Positions 24,887-33,906 of a DNA stretch of 64,000 bases are shown here, piece after piece (the first letter of the stretch is position 1; every line of letters starts with the position of its first letter). This DNA is from Paraburkholderia youngii. GTDB lineage: Bacteria > Pseudomonadota > Gammaproteobacteria > Burkholderiales > Burkholderiaceae. A model generated the notes under the pieces. It did no database searches. It was not told the DNA's origin and worked only from the letters and a program-made list of their open reading frames with translations. Both the position numbers and the translations under genes were made by a program. The stretch covers positions 2,673,089-2,737,088 of the forward strand of contig NZ_JAALDK010000001.1 of NCBI RefSeq assembly GCF_013366925.1, in the 5' to 3' direction.

Positions 24887-25654
24887 TCAATTGCCGTACG
24901 GATCGAAGTCGAAGTACTTCTTCGCAATCTGCGCATAGGTGCCGTCCTGGCGCATCGACGCGATCGCCGCGTTGATCGATGCCTGCACTTCGGTTTCATC
25001 CTTGCGCAAGCCGATGCCGACGCCGCGATCGCCCATCGAAAGCGGCTCGCCGACAAACGCGAAGCCCTTGCCCGCCGGCGTACGCAGGAAGCCGTAATCG
25101 GCCTCGACGGTGCCGAGCAACGCGCCGTCGAGCCTGCCGTTGCGCAGATCGGCGAACACCTCGTCCTGGCTCTTGTAGGCGACCACGTTCGCGCCGAGCG
25201 GCGTCCAGTTCTTCAGCGCGTAGCCCTCGAACTGCGTGCCCGACTGCACGCCGATCTGCTTGCCGGCAAGTCCGCTCGCCGTAGGCGCGAGCGATGAGCC
25301 TTGCCGCGCGATCAGCCGCGACTTGAACTGGAACAGCTTCGACGAAAACAGGATCTGCTGCTCGCGCTTTTCGGTGATCGCCATCGACGACAGCACCGCG
25401 TCTATCTTGCGTGCCTGCAGCGCCGGAATCATGCCCGAAAACTCGAGTTCGACCCACTGACAATGCGCGTGGATGCGCCGGCAAATCTCGTTGCCGAGAT
25501 CGACGTCGAAGCCCTTCAGACTGCCGTCGGGGGCCTTCGAGTCCATCGGCGGATAGGTCGGGTCGATGCCGAGGCGCAACGTGTTGGCGTCAGCGGCGAA
25601 CGCGCCGCTGCTGAAAGCCAGCGCGGCGCAAAGAGTCATCAGCGAAGTTTTCAT
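24887..25654 (-). CDS. ABC transporter substrate-binding protein, lysine/arginine/ornithine type
   Basis: 255 residues. Signal peptide MKTSLMTLCAALAFSSGAFA, then LRLGIDPTYPPMDSKAPDGS, GFDVDLGNEICRRI, DAVLSSMAITEKREQQILFS and AGKQIGVQSGTQFEGYALKN, the SBP_bac_3 fold with the conserved amino-acid-contacting region. It captures a basic or polar amino acid in the periplasm. No permease or ATPase genes are adjacent, so it must use components encoded elsewhere. A longer open frame upstream is non-coding. The LysR gene at 25769 is divergent and likely regulates it. Confidence 0.92.
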   Translation of the reverse strand: MKTSLMTLCAALAFSSGAFAADANTLRLGIDPTYPPMDSKAPDGSLKGFDVDLGNEICRRIHAHCQWVELEFSGMIPALQARKIDAVLSSMAITEKREQQILFSSKLFQFKSRLIARQGSSLAPTASGLAGKQIGVQSGTQFEGYALKNWTPLGANVVAYKSQDEVFADLRNGRLDGALLGTVEADYGFLRTPAGKGFAFVGEPLSMGDRGVGIGLRKDETEVQASINAAIASMRQDGTYAQIAKKYFDFDPYGN

Positions 25655-25768
25655 GGACGGCGACGTGAGCGGATCAGGACAGCGCGATCGTAAGCTGCCG
25701 CCGTGCCTCGAAGAAGTCCCGTTCGGACTATCATGATCACTTTTACCGATCACCAGTCCCTGACGCCA

Positions 25769-26689
25769 ATGGCATTGACGATTTCGCAGTTGCGCGCGTT
25801 CACGGCGGTCGCCGAGCATGGCAGCATCCGCGCGGCGTCGCGCGCGCTCGGCATTGCGCAAAGCGGCATCACGCAGCAGTTGCAGAACCTCGAATCGATG
25901 CTCGGCGCGACGTTGTTCACGCGTACCAATCGCGGCATTGCGCTGACCGCGCTGGGCCAGCGGCTGCTCCAGCGGGCCGGCGCGATCCTCGGTGAATGCG
26001 AGCGGGCCGAGGAGGACGTGCGTCAGTTGCGCGGCGACTACGTGGGCGAGGTCACGTTCGGCATGACGACCGAGCCGCTCGTCGACGCGTTCGCGCCGGT
26101 GCTGATGGAGTTTCGCGCGCGCTTCGAGCGCGTCGCCGTGCATCTGCGCACGGGCACGTCGCGCATGATGATTTCGTGGATCCGTGAAGGCACGTTGGAT
26201 TTCGCGGTCGCGCTCGTCTCGAAGCAGACCGATACCGCCGATCTGTCGGTCACGCCACTCTATCCGTCCGACCCGGTGATCGTGTGCCGGCGCGGTCATC
26301 CGAAGGCGGATGCGAAGTCTCTCGCCGAGCTCGTCGATTGCACGTGGGTGACGACGCGCTCGCCGAATCTGACCGAGGAGCCGCACGTCAACCGCTTGAG
26401 CCATCTGTTCGACAGCCACGGTTTGCCGCCGCCGAAGATCGTCGCGACCGTCGAGGGCTTATACGAGACGTTGCATCTGGTAGGCGCGACGGATTGCCTG
26501 TCGCTCGAATCGTCGGTCATCACGAAGCGGGGACCGTTCGCGGACATGCTGACGACGATCCCGGTGCGCGAGCGCGCGTTGCAGCAAAACGTCTGTCTGC
26601 TGCAACGCGCGGCGATTCCACTGACGCCAGCCACGCAGGAGTTCGCGACGATGATCGCGTCGTACACGCGCACGGTGCGGGCGCGTTGA
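25769..26689 (+). CDS. LysR-family transcriptional regulator
   Basis: 306 residues from MALTISQLRAFTAVAEHGSI; the helix-turn-helix spans ASRALGIAQSGITQQLQNLE and the effector domain follows (DYVGEVTFGMTTEPLVDAF to the C-terminus). An in-frame ATG 12 codons upstream (25733) is possible; MALTISQLR is the usual LysR start but neither has a good ribosome site. Divergent from the amino acid binding protein gene, with 114 bases between the starts, so it probably controls the binding protein, deacylase and perhaps the DapA-family gene in response to an amino acid. Confidence 0.92.
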   Translation: MALTISQLRAFTAVAEHGSIRAASRALGIAQSGITQQLQNLESMLGATLFTRTNRGIALTALGQRLLQRAGAILGECERAEEDVRQLRGDYVGEVTFGMTTEPLVDAFAPVLMEFRARFERVAVHLRTGTSRMMISWIREGTLDFAVALVSKQTDTADLSVTPLYPSDPVIVCRRGHPKADAKSLAELVDCTWVTTRSPNLTEEPHVNRLSHLFDSHGLPPPKIVATVEGLYETLHLVGATDCLSLESSVITKRGPFADMLTTIPVRERALQQNVCLLQRAAIPLTPATQEFATMIASYTRTVRAR

Positions 26690-26699
26690 GCCTTGAACT

Positions 26700-27968
26700 T
26701 CAACCCGCCGTTTCTTCGAGCGCGATCAATTCTTCGATGCGTTGTCTGCGCCGGATCAGCCGCGCATTGCCGCGCTCGATCAGCACCTCGGGAGCAAGCG
26801 GCCGGCTGTTGTAGTTCGATGACATCGACGCGCCATACGCGCCCGCATCGTGAAACACGAGCAAGTCGCCCACTTGAGGCGCGGGCATCGAGCGGCTCGT
26901 CACGACACCGCCTTCCGCCTGCGTAAACACGTCGCCGGTCTCGCACAACGGCCCCGCCACGCTGAACGAGCCGACCGGTGCATCGCTCGGCGTACCGTCG
27001 CGCCGAAGCACGCTGATCTCGTGATGACTGCCGTAGAACGACGGCCGCACGAGGTCATTGAAGCCCGCGTCGAGCAGCGCGAATTGCCGCGACGGCCGCC
27101 GGTTCAGCGCGTGCACTTCGGCGACCAGCACGCCTGCCTGCGCGACCAGAAAGCGCCCCGGTTCGATTTCGAGCCGCACACGATGCCCGACCTGTGCTTC
27201 GATGCGCCGCCGCGCATCGTCCCACAGCCGGAAATAATGCGCGGTATCGACGCTCGGCTCGCCATCGCGATACGGAACCGACAAACCACCACCCGCGGAA
27301 ATCGCCTCGATATCCTGATCGAGTTGCGACACTGCATCGACCATCGCGTCGCAAACTCTCGCGAGATGCGCATAATCGACACCGGAGCCGATATGCATGT
27401 GCAGCCCGACGAGCTTCAGCCGATAGCGCCGCACCAGTTCGAGCGCGCGTGGCAGGTCGTCGCGCCAGATGCCGTGCTTGCTGTGCTCGCCGCCGGTGTT
27501 GGTCTTGCTGCTGTGGCCGTGACCGAAGCCGGGATTGATCCGCAGCCACACGCGATGGCCTTCGCTCGCATGTCGTCCGAACCGTTCGAGCATGTCGAGC
27601 GAGCCGGCGTTGACCGTGATCCGCTCGTGGAGCACGGTGGCTAGCGTCGCGTGGTCGAGCACGTCGGCGGTAAATACCACGCCTTCGGGTGCGTCGTGCG
27701 ACCTAGGTTGAGTCGCAAAGCCCGCCGCAAAACTGCGTGTCAGTTCGCCTGAAGAGACTGCATCGACCATCACGCCTTCGTCGCGCATCAGCTTCAGGAT
27801 GTGCACGTTCGAACAGGCCTTCTGCGCGTAGCGGATCGTGTCGAAGCTGCGCAACTGCCCGATGCGCCGGCGGATCGCGTCGGCGTCGTACACCCATAGC
27901 GGCGTGCCGTGCTGGCGCCCGAGATCGGCGAGTTGATGGGGGTTGAATGGCGTCACGGTCGGTTGCAT
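26700..27968 (-). CDS. lysA: diaminopimelate decarboxylase
   Basis: 422 residues. The PLP lysine K50 is in IRYAQKACSNVHILKLM; VDAVSSGELTRSFAAGF, GLHMHIGSGVDY, AISAGGGLSVPYR and EIEPGRFLVAQAG are the fold-III decarboxylase barrel motifs, and GPLCETGDVF carries the conserved active-site Cys of the partner subunit. It converts meso-diaminopimelate to lysine in the cytoplasm. It is divergent from a LysR-type gene, the classic lysR-lysA arrangement. Burkholderia normally carries another lysA near dapF or with cyaY on chromosome 1, so this may be a second copy; that cannot be seen here. Confidence 0.92.
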   Translation of the reverse strand: MQPTVTPFNPHQLADLGRQHGTPLWVYDADAIRRRIGQLRSFDTIRYAQKACSNVHILKLMRDEGVMVDAVSSGELTRSFAAGFATQPRSHDAPEGVVFTADVLDHATLATVLHERITVNAGSLDMLERFGRHASEGHRVWLRINPGFGHGHSSKTNTGGEHSKHGIWRDDLPRALELVRRYRLKLVGLHMHIGSGVDYAHLARVCDAMVDAVSQLDQDIEAISAGGGLSVPYRDGEPSVDTAHYFRLWDDARRRIEAQVGHRVRLEIEPGRFLVAQAGVLVAEVHALNRRPSRQFALLDAGFNDLVRPSFYGSHHEISVLRRDGTPSDAPVGSFSVAGPLCETGDVFTQAEGGVVTSRSMPAPQVGDLLVFHDAGAYGASMSSNYNSRPLAPEVLIERGNARLIRRRQRIEELIALEETAG

Positions 27969-28075
27969 GTCGAAGCTTTGCGAAAGCGTTAGCCGACATG
28001 ATGAGCCGCGGCGATCATTCAGTAAAATACCAATCTATCGCTGATCTATTCACTTCTGATATACCCCGAACCACA

Positions 28076-29014
28076 ATGGCGCTCACGCACCGGCACATCG
28101 AAATCTTCCGCGCGCTGATGACAGGCGGCAGCGTCACCAAGGCAGCCGAGATGCTGTTCACGTCGCAGCCCACTGTGAGCCGCGAACTGGCGCGCATGGA
28201 ACAGAGCATCGGCTTCGCATTGTTCGAGCGCGCGCAGGGCCGGCTGCGTCCAACGCAATCCGCGCTGACGCTGTTCGACGAGATTCAGCGCGCGTATGTC
28301 GGGCTCGAGCGCGTCGCGTCGACGGCGGCCGCGCTGCGCGAATTCAAGGGCGGCCAGCTGTCCGTGATCGCGCTGCCGGTGTTTTCGCATTCGATCCTGC
28401 CGGGCGCCGTCAAACGCTTTCACGATGCGCAGCCGGGTGTCAGCGTATCGATCGCGACGCAGGAGTCGCCGTTTCTCGAAGAATGGCTGACCGCGCAGCG
28501 CTACGACCTCGGCCTCACCGAGCACGACGCGCCGCCGCCCGGCACGCGGCTCACGCCGCTGATCGCCGTCGATGAAGTGTGCGTGCTGCCCGACGCTCAC
28601 CCGCTGCTCGCGAAACGCGTGATCGCGTTGAAAGACTTCGCCGATCAGGCGTTCATCAGCCTGTCTGCCAACGATCCGTACCGGCTGCAGATCGACGAAG
28701 CGTTCGCGCGGGCTGGCATCGCGCGCCGCCTGCTGATCGAAACGCCGACCGCGGTATCGGTGTGCAGCTTCGTGCGGCAAGGGCTCGGCATCGCGATCGT
28801 CAATCCGCTGACCGCGCTCGATTTCGCGGGCCGCAATCTGCATATCCGGCCGCTCGCGTTATCGCTGCCGTTTCGCGTCGGCGTGATCCGTCCCGAGCAC
28901 CGGCCCGCGCATCCGCTCGCGGACGCGTTCGTCGGCGCGCTGCAAAGCGAAGCCGCCGCGCTGCGACTACAATTGAAACGTCACACCAGCCCCACGCGGT
29001 CCTCGCAGTCATAG
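28076..29014 (+). CDS. lysR: LysR-family regulator, probable activator of lysA
   Basis: 312 residues from MALTHRHIEIFRALMTGGSV with the helix-turn-helix AAEMLFTSQPTVSRELARME, and an effector domain ending in an Arg/Ser tail. Its close resemblance in the DNA-binding segment to E. coli LysR (RHIEIFRAVMT-like start) and the divergent position to lysA make it the likely diaminopimelate-responsive lysA activator. The longer frame starting within the lysA leader is not used because homologues start at MALTH. The 107 bases between the two starts must contain the operator. Confidence 0.88.
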   Translation: MALTHRHIEIFRALMTGGSVTKAAEMLFTSQPTVSRELARMEQSIGFALFERAQGRLRPTQSALTLFDEIQRAYVGLERVASTAAALREFKGGQLSVIALPVFSHSILPGAVKRFHDAQPGVSVSIATQESPFLEEWLTAQRYDLGLTEHDAPPPGTRLTPLIAVDEVCVLPDAHPLLAKRVIALKDFADQAFISLSANDPYRLQIDEAFARAGIARRLLIETPTAVSVCSFVRQGLGIAIVNPLTALDFAGRNLHIRPLALSLPFRVGVIRPEHRPAHPLADAFVGALQSEAAALRLQLKRHTSPTRSSQS

Positions 29015-29230
29015 CAGTCACGGCGGCGCCCGTCGTCATCCCCCGGCGAATCCGCGCAGCAGCACGCGCGCTCGCGCGGGGCCACCGCCCGAACCGTCCG
29101 CCGCGCCAACCGGGCACGCTTCAAGCTGACATCACCCGCATACCGATTACCGACGCGCCGCGCGTTCGCGCCGCATCGGCGCGCCGTTTTCGAGTCCTCA
29201 CGTCATAGACCCTCAACAGGAGTGTTCCAC

Positions 29231-30085
29231 ATGATGAATCGAGACAATCCCGTCTGGCTGATCACAGGCTGTTCCACCGGCTTCGGCCGCGAGCTCGCGA
29301 AGCTCGTGCTCGAACGCGGCTGGCGCGCGGTCGTCACCGCGCGCGATGCATCGAAAGTGAAGGACATTGCCCAGGGGCACGGCGAGCGCGCGCTGGTGCT
29401 GCCGCTCGACGTGACCAATCGCGCGCAGATCGAAACCGTGGTCGCGCAGGCGAAGCGCCATTTCGGCCGTATCGACGCGCTCGTCAACAACGCGGGCTAC
29501 GGTTATCTGGCCGCGATCGAGGAAGGCGACGACAGCGAAGTCCGCGCGATGTTCGAGACCAACGTGTTCGGTCTCATCGACATCACGAAGGCCGTGCTGC
29601 CGATCATGCGCGAGCAGCGCAGCGGTTTGATCGTCAACGTGTCGTCGATCGGCGGCATTACGAGTTTCGCGGCGACCGGCTTTTATCATGCGACCAAGTA
29701 CGCGGTCGAGGGGCTGTCGGAATCGCTCGCGCTGGAAGTGAAGCCGCTCGGCATCGGCGTGCTGATCGTCGAGCCGGGGCCGTTCCGCACCAACTGGGCG
29801 GGGCCGTCGATCAAGCAGTCGGCGACGCTGATCGACGACTACGCGTCGACCGCCGGCGAGCGCCGCAAGCAGACCGAAGCGCGCAGCGGCAAGCAGGCTG
29901 GCGACCCGGTGCGCGCCGCGCAGGCGATCATCGATGCGGCGTTGTCGGACACGCCGCCGCTGCGTCTGCTGCTCGGCAAGGCCGCGCTCGATCTCGCGTA
30001 CAAGAAGCTCGATTTCATGCGCGGCGATTTCGACACATGGCGAGCGACGACCGAGGGCGCGGACTATCCGGAACGGACGGCGTAG
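29231..30085 (+). CDS. short-chain dehydrogenase/reductase
   Basis: 284 residues. Cofactor motif TGCSTGFGRELAKL (TGxxxGxG), NNAGYG, catalytic S in IVNVSSIGG and YHATKYAV (YxxxK) are all present; the C-terminal extension (residues 190-280) is typical of the classical SDRs annotated as oxidoreductases acting on ketones or retinol-like substrates. AGGAG lies nine bases before the ATG at 29231; the GTG at 29222 is an alternative. Stand-alone gene, substrate unknown, NADPH preference likely from the RD after strand two (TARDASK). Confidence 0.93.
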   Translation: MMNRDNPVWLITGCSTGFGRELAKLVLERGWRAVVTARDASKVKDIAQGHGERALVLPLDVTNRAQIETVVAQAKRHFGRIDALVNNAGYGYLAAIEEGDDSEVRAMFETNVFGLIDITKAVLPIMREQRSGLIVNVSSIGGITSFAATGFYHATKYAVEGLSESLALEVKPLGIGVLIVEPGPFRTNWAGPSIKQSATLIDDYASTAGERRKQTEARSGKQAGDPVRAAQAIIDAALSDTPPLRLLLGKAALDLAYKKLDFMRGDFDTWRATTEGADYPERTA

Positions 30086-30118
30086 AGCAGGTTTGTCAGG
30101 CGAGCCTCGGCGCGTGCC

Positions 30119-30553
30119 TTAAAACTCCACCAGCGCAAAATCGTCCTTGCCCACATCGCACAGCGGGCAGCGCCAGTCGGCCGGCACATCGGCCCAGCGC
30201 GTGCCCGGCGCGATGCCCTCTTCCGGCACGCCGGCGGCTTCGTCGTAGACCCAGCCGCAGATCACGCAGACCCATTGCTTGAACTCCTCGGCCGTGGCGG
30301 CGTTCGCGGCCGACGGCGCATCGGGCTTAGCGGACGCGGCGGCATCCGCCGCGTTCGTGCGCGCCGTCGGATCGAGGCTCACGACGAGCGGCGCGACCAT
30401 GCCGCTACCGGTTCCCGCGAGCCGCGCCTGCAAGCTGTCGAGCAGGCGCTGCGCTTCGTCGTGGGTCAGATCGATCCAGTACGGATCGCCGGCGCCATCG
30501 TTGAGCCGCTCGGGGGAAAACTGGATTTCTACGGCTACGCCCTTTTTGTACAT
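30119..30553 (-). CDS. rubredoxin with N-terminal extension domain
   Basis: 144 residues. The C-terminal 54 residues are a complete rubredoxin: C96 and C99 in WVCVICGWVYDE, C129 and C132 in WRCPLCDVGKDDF, binding one Fe. The first ~55 residues (VAVEIQFSPERLNDGAGDPY, WIDLTHDEAQRLLDSLQARL) form a separate small domain, joined by an Ala/Asp-rich linker (DAAASAKPDAPSAANAATAE). Ordinary rubredoxins are ~55 residues; the fusion is uncommon. It is an electron carrier for a reductase or oxygenase, possibly the nearby Rieske oxygenase or alkane-type enzymes, but no partner is adjacent. Confidence 0.92.
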   Translation of the reverse strand: MYKKGVAVEIQFSPERLNDGAGDPYWIDLTHDEAQRLLDSLQARLAGTGSGMVAPLVVSLDPTARTNAADAAASAKPDAPSAANAATAEEFKQWVCVICGWVYDEAAGVPEEGIAPGTRWADVPADWRCPLCDVGKDDFALVEF

Positions 30554-30574
30554 GGCAATCGGAAACTCGAGAAA

Positions 30575-30593
30575 GCCGGCGACGCGCGCCGGC
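30575..30593 (-). terminator. hairpin followed by a short U tract on the minus strand
   Basis: GCCGGC arms with a seven-base loop, followed on the minus strand by TTTCTC. A second perfect GC hairpin lies at 30602-30618. Together they follow the small membrane gene at 30625-30750. Confidence 0.5.
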
Positions 30594-30624
30594 GTAAGGC
30601 TGCCCGCGCGACGCGGGCGCTGCT

Positions 30625-30750
30625 TCAGTGCGCCTGTATCAGCAGGTTCAGCGCGTACGACGCGATCAGGCCGGCGGCGCCGATCAGGCCAAGCAGTTGC
30701 AGCAGAGTGAGGGATTTACGCGAGGCGGCGGGGGTTTGTTGCGTGGTCAC
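30625..30750 (-). CDS. 41-residue single-pass membrane protein (tentative)
   Basis: From a GTG at 30750 the frame reads VTTQQTPAASRKSLTLLQLL, then GLIGAAGLIASYALNLLIQA, one membrane helix after a short polar N-terminus with a positive patch. The ribosome site is weak and the longer frame (to 30834) has no recognisable extra domain. Hairpins follow its stop, which supports an expressed unit. Function unknown; tiny membrane proteins of this shape often act as modulators of transporters. Confidence 0.45.
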   Translation of the reverse strand: MTTQQTPAASRKSLTLLQLLGLIGAAGLIASYALNLLIQAH

Positions 30751-30975
30751 GAGTGAGTCTTGAAGTTTGGAAAAAGCGCAATGGTACACGGGTGCGGACG
30801 CGACGAATGTCGATTGGCGCAAACTCGCGAGCAATAACAGTACCGTGCGACATTATCGCCGCTTGCACGCCGCGCATTGTCTACCGTGCGGAGATGGATT
30901 AATTCCCAGCGAGGGAGAAAGCCGTGGCGGGACGGGTTGCGCGGCGCCGGTGAACACACCCGCGCCGCGCTGCGT

Positions 30976-32166
30976 TCAGGTCTTCGCGAGCGGATTGCCG
31001 TGACGCGAATCCCAGAAGCGGATCACCGAGGTATCGCCAGTGCCCGCGCCGACCACCTGGTCCGGCGCGCCGCACTCGCGCAGCAGCGCGCGCAGGTCGT
31101 TGATGACCGGGAACACCTCGTGATTCCAGTCGGCTCCCTGCGAATCGTGGGCGCGCTGCTCCGCTTCGACGATCTCGCGATCCTCCTTGAAAATACGCTC
31201 GGTGAACCACACCAGCAGCGGCCATGCAAGATTCATCACACCCGGAATGCCGGGCTTGCGGATGGACAGCAGCCCGAAGGTTCGGTTGGTGCGCTGCTCG
31301 CGATCGAGCGGCACATAGACGATCCACAGGTCCATCACCAGCGTCTTGTCGTCGTTGCGGATCTGCAGGGTCTGGTATGGGTATTCGGTGCGGATCGTCA
31401 TCACGTCTTTATGGTTGAAGCCACCGGTCTTGCGCCTCTCGCCGAACACCATCGCTTCGCCAATCGGCTGCTGGCCCGCCATCCGCGCGAACGTATAGTC
31501 GATCTCGACCCAGCCCTCACCGCGCCGCCGCCCGAGCGAACGCGCGCGCATCTGCCCCATCTGGCGCCGATGCAGGAACTGGTGATTCATGTCCATCAGG
31601 TTCTCGTGCATGAACGAATAATGACACTTGACCGGACGGCCGAAGCGGCGCGTCTTGTACTTCGGGTCCGACACCGAGCAAAAGCCCGGCAGCGGCCGTT
31701 CCTCGGCGAGCGCGGCATCGCCGGGAAACACGAAGATCAGTCCCTCCACTTCCTGACACGGATACGAACGCACGCCGTTCGGCAGACGCTCGCGGCCGAG
31801 GTAGGGCACATCGATGCAGGTGCCCGAACAGTCGTAGGTCCAGCCGTGATAGCCGCAGCGAATCGATTCGCCGTCGACCACGCCCTGATGCAGCGGCACC
31901 TGCCGATGCGCACAGCGATCTTCGAGCGCGAACACCTTGCCGCTCTCGGTGCGCGCGAGCACGATCGGATCGCCGGCGAAGGTCACGCCGAGCGTCTTGC
32001 CGCGCTTCACTTCATGCGACCACGCGAGCGGGTACCAGTAATCGGGATGAATGGCGACGCGGCGCAGATCACGCACCGGCGCGTCGTGAGTGGCTTGAGC
32101 AGGCGCGGCGGCAAGCGCGGCGCCGGCGATTTCCTGTTCCTGTTCTAGCGGGGGAACTGCATGCAT
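30976..32166 (-). CDS. Rieske non-haem iron oxygenase, alpha subunit
   Basis: 396 residues. Rieske [2Fe-2S] ligands C85/H87 (DRCAHRQVPLHQG) and C104/H107 (CGYHGWTYDCSG); the mononuclear iron site is NLMDMNHQFLH with D192, H195 and H199. It resembles aromatic ring-hydroxylating dioxygenases and the vanillate/choline-type mono-oxygenases. No ferredoxin reductase or beta subunit is adjacent, so electrons must come from elsewhere. It lies downstream of the GT2 gene in the same direction with a 225-base gap; substrate unknown. Confidence 0.9.
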   Translation of the reverse strand: MHAVPPLEQEQEIAGAALAAAPAQATHDAPVRDLRRVAIHPDYWYPLAWSHEVKRGKTLGVTFAGDPIVLARTESGKVFALEDRCAHRQVPLHQGVVDGESIRCGYHGWTYDCSGTCIDVPYLGRERLPNGVRSYPCQEVEGLIFVFPGDAALAEERPLPGFCSVSDPKYKTRRFGRPVKCHYSFMHENLMDMNHQFLHRRQMGQMRARSLGRRRGEGWVEIDYTFARMAGQQPIGEAMVFGERRKTGGFNHKDVMTIRTEYPYQTLQIRNDDKTLVMDLWIVYVPLDREQRTNRTFGLLSIRKPGIPGVMNLAWPLLVWFTERIFKEDREIVEAEQRAHDSQGADWNHEVFPVINDLRALLRECGAPDQVVGAGTGDTSVIRFWDSRHGNPLAKT

Positions 32167-32391
32167 AGGTCAAGCCTCCGTGCACGAGCGGATAGAAGGT
32201 TGCCGCGCTGCATGGCAGTGCGGCATCTTTACCAGTCTACTTGATGCAGCCGCCGCATGGCACTGTGGCGGGCATGCGCGATGCGTCGCAGCACACATTG
32301 CGCATCGGCCGCATCGGCGTGAAGGATCTACCTTTACCACACCCGCCCTACAGAAACATTGACCTGGGTTATGAGCTGTCCATCGACGTGC

Positions 32392-33843
32392 TCAATCGTC
32401 GTCGCGAGCGACGAGCCCGGTGCGCCGTTGCACGCCCCATGCGCGGCCGCCGCGCAAAAAGTGCAGCCAGCCGAGCGCGGCACCCAGATGACGCGCGAGC
32501 TGGAACGTGAACGGCTCGGCGACGGCCGCGAGCATCGCCATGCCGAGGCTGTTGCCGCTGCGCTCGCCGGTCCAGCGCCGGTACAAATGGATGCTCCAAA
32601 GGTAAAACGCCAGATCGATCGCCGTTTTCAGACCGATCACGCTGAAGATCGACACGACGATCGCGCCATGTCCGCCGAATAGAAGACCGAGTAGCAATGC
32701 GAATGCCGTGAGGCCGTAGATCGGCTGCATCGTGTCGACCGCCTTGATCGGCAGCATCAGCATGCCGAGCGTGCCGTAGCGCGGATTGCCGGTCATGTCG
32801 CGGTTCCAGTACTGCGTCTGAAGGAAGCCCGCGAACCAGCGGCGACGCTGGCGCAGAAAGCTTGCGAGGGTGTCGGGCGCATCGGTGCGCGCATGCGCTT
32901 CGCCGACCACGCGCACGTCCCAGCCGAGCTCGTGATCGACCGAATAGCGGCGCAGCCGGTGAATCAGCTCGTAGTCCTCGACCAGACACTGCGGATCGAA
33001 GCCGCCGACCGCGACAAGCGCATCGCGGCGGAACGACGCGAATGCGCCCGAGATCAGCAGCAGGCTGTCCGCGCGCATCCACGCGAAACGCGCGATGAAG
33101 TTGCGCATGTACTCGTAGGTCTGGAACCACTGGAACACGCGGCCCGACAGCGACTTGCCGCAGACCGGCACGAGAATGCCCGCCGCTGCGACGAGCGACG
33201 GTTCGCTCGCGAACGCGGCGCGCATCGCGTAGGTGGCGTCGTCGTCGAGCAGCGTGTCCGCGTCGACGGTCATCACGGTGTCGGTCGTCATCACGGTGAT
33301 CGCGGCGTTCAGCGCGCGCGCCTTGCCGCCGTGCGGCACGCGCAGCCAGAACAGATTCGGATGCAGCGAACTCGGCGCGCTCAGCACGCCTTCGGCGGCG
33401 GGCGTGAGGCCGAAGCGTTGGGTGAGCAGGTCGGCAGTGGAGTCGGTGGAGCCGTCGTCGGCGATCACGATCTGCGCCGGGCCGTGCGTTTGCCTCAACA
33501 GCGCGGCGAGCGTCACCGGCAACACGGTGGCCTCGTTATGCGACGCGACGATGACACCCATGCCCGGCAGTTCGCGCCGTTCGTAGTCGGCTTCGAGCGG
33601 CGCCGCGCGGCGCGTGAGCGGCAACGATTTCCACGTGACGAACGCGAGCAGCAACGTGTCATAGACGACATACGCAATTCCGGTTGACCACGCAAGCGCA
33701 CCGCGCAGAAAGAACGCGCGCGCGAACAGCAGCGCCCACAGCACGACGACGCTGGAATGGATCAGCGTGCTCCAAAGCGTCGCGCGACGCGGCAGGATGC
33801 GTGGTGACGCGGCCGCGAGTGCCTGTTCGAGGGTCTTCTTCAA
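32392..33843 (-). CDS. family 2 glycosyltransferase, membrane-embedded
   Basis: 483 residues from a TTG start (MKKTLEQALAAASPRILPRR in translation). Two membrane helices at the N-terminus, then the GT2 domain with VIVASHNEATVLPVTLAALL, IADDGSTDST, TVDADTLLDDDA, LVEDYELIHR and the processive-type RQRRRW motif, followed by C-terminal helices. The layout is like poly-N-acetylglucosamine and hyaluronan synthases, which polymerise and translocate sugar. No PgaB/D-like partners are nearby, so the polymer is unknown. The start codon choice is uncertain since no strong ribosome site is visible. Confidence 0.9.
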   Translation of the reverse strand: MKKTLEQALAAASPRILPRRATLWSTLIHSSVVVLWALLFARAFFLRGALAWSTGIAYVVYDTLLLAFVTWKSLPLTRRAAPLEADYERRELPGMGVIVASHNEATVLPVTLAALLRQTHGPAQIVIADDGSTDSTADLLTQRFGLTPAAEGVLSAPSSLHPNLFWLRVPHGGKARALNAAITVMTTDTVMTVDADTLLDDDATYAMRAAFASEPSLVAAAGILVPVCGKSLSGRVFQWFQTYEYMRNFIARFAWMRADSLLLISGAFASFRRDALVAVGGFDPQCLVEDYELIHRLRRYSVDHELGWDVRVVGEAHARTDAPDTLASFLRQRRRWFAGFLQTQYWNRDMTGNPRYGTLGMLMLPIKAVDTMQPIYGLTAFALLLGLLFGGHGAIVVSIFSVIGLKTAIDLAFYLWSIHLYRRWTGERSGNSLGMAMLAAVAEPFTFQLARHLGAALGWLHFLRGGRAWGVQRRTGLVARDDD

Positions 33844-33906
33844 AGCGAATATTTCAGGTTGGAGCTGGTGGCGGTTGGTTGATGAAACCGTGTTCGTGCC
33901 GCGGCT

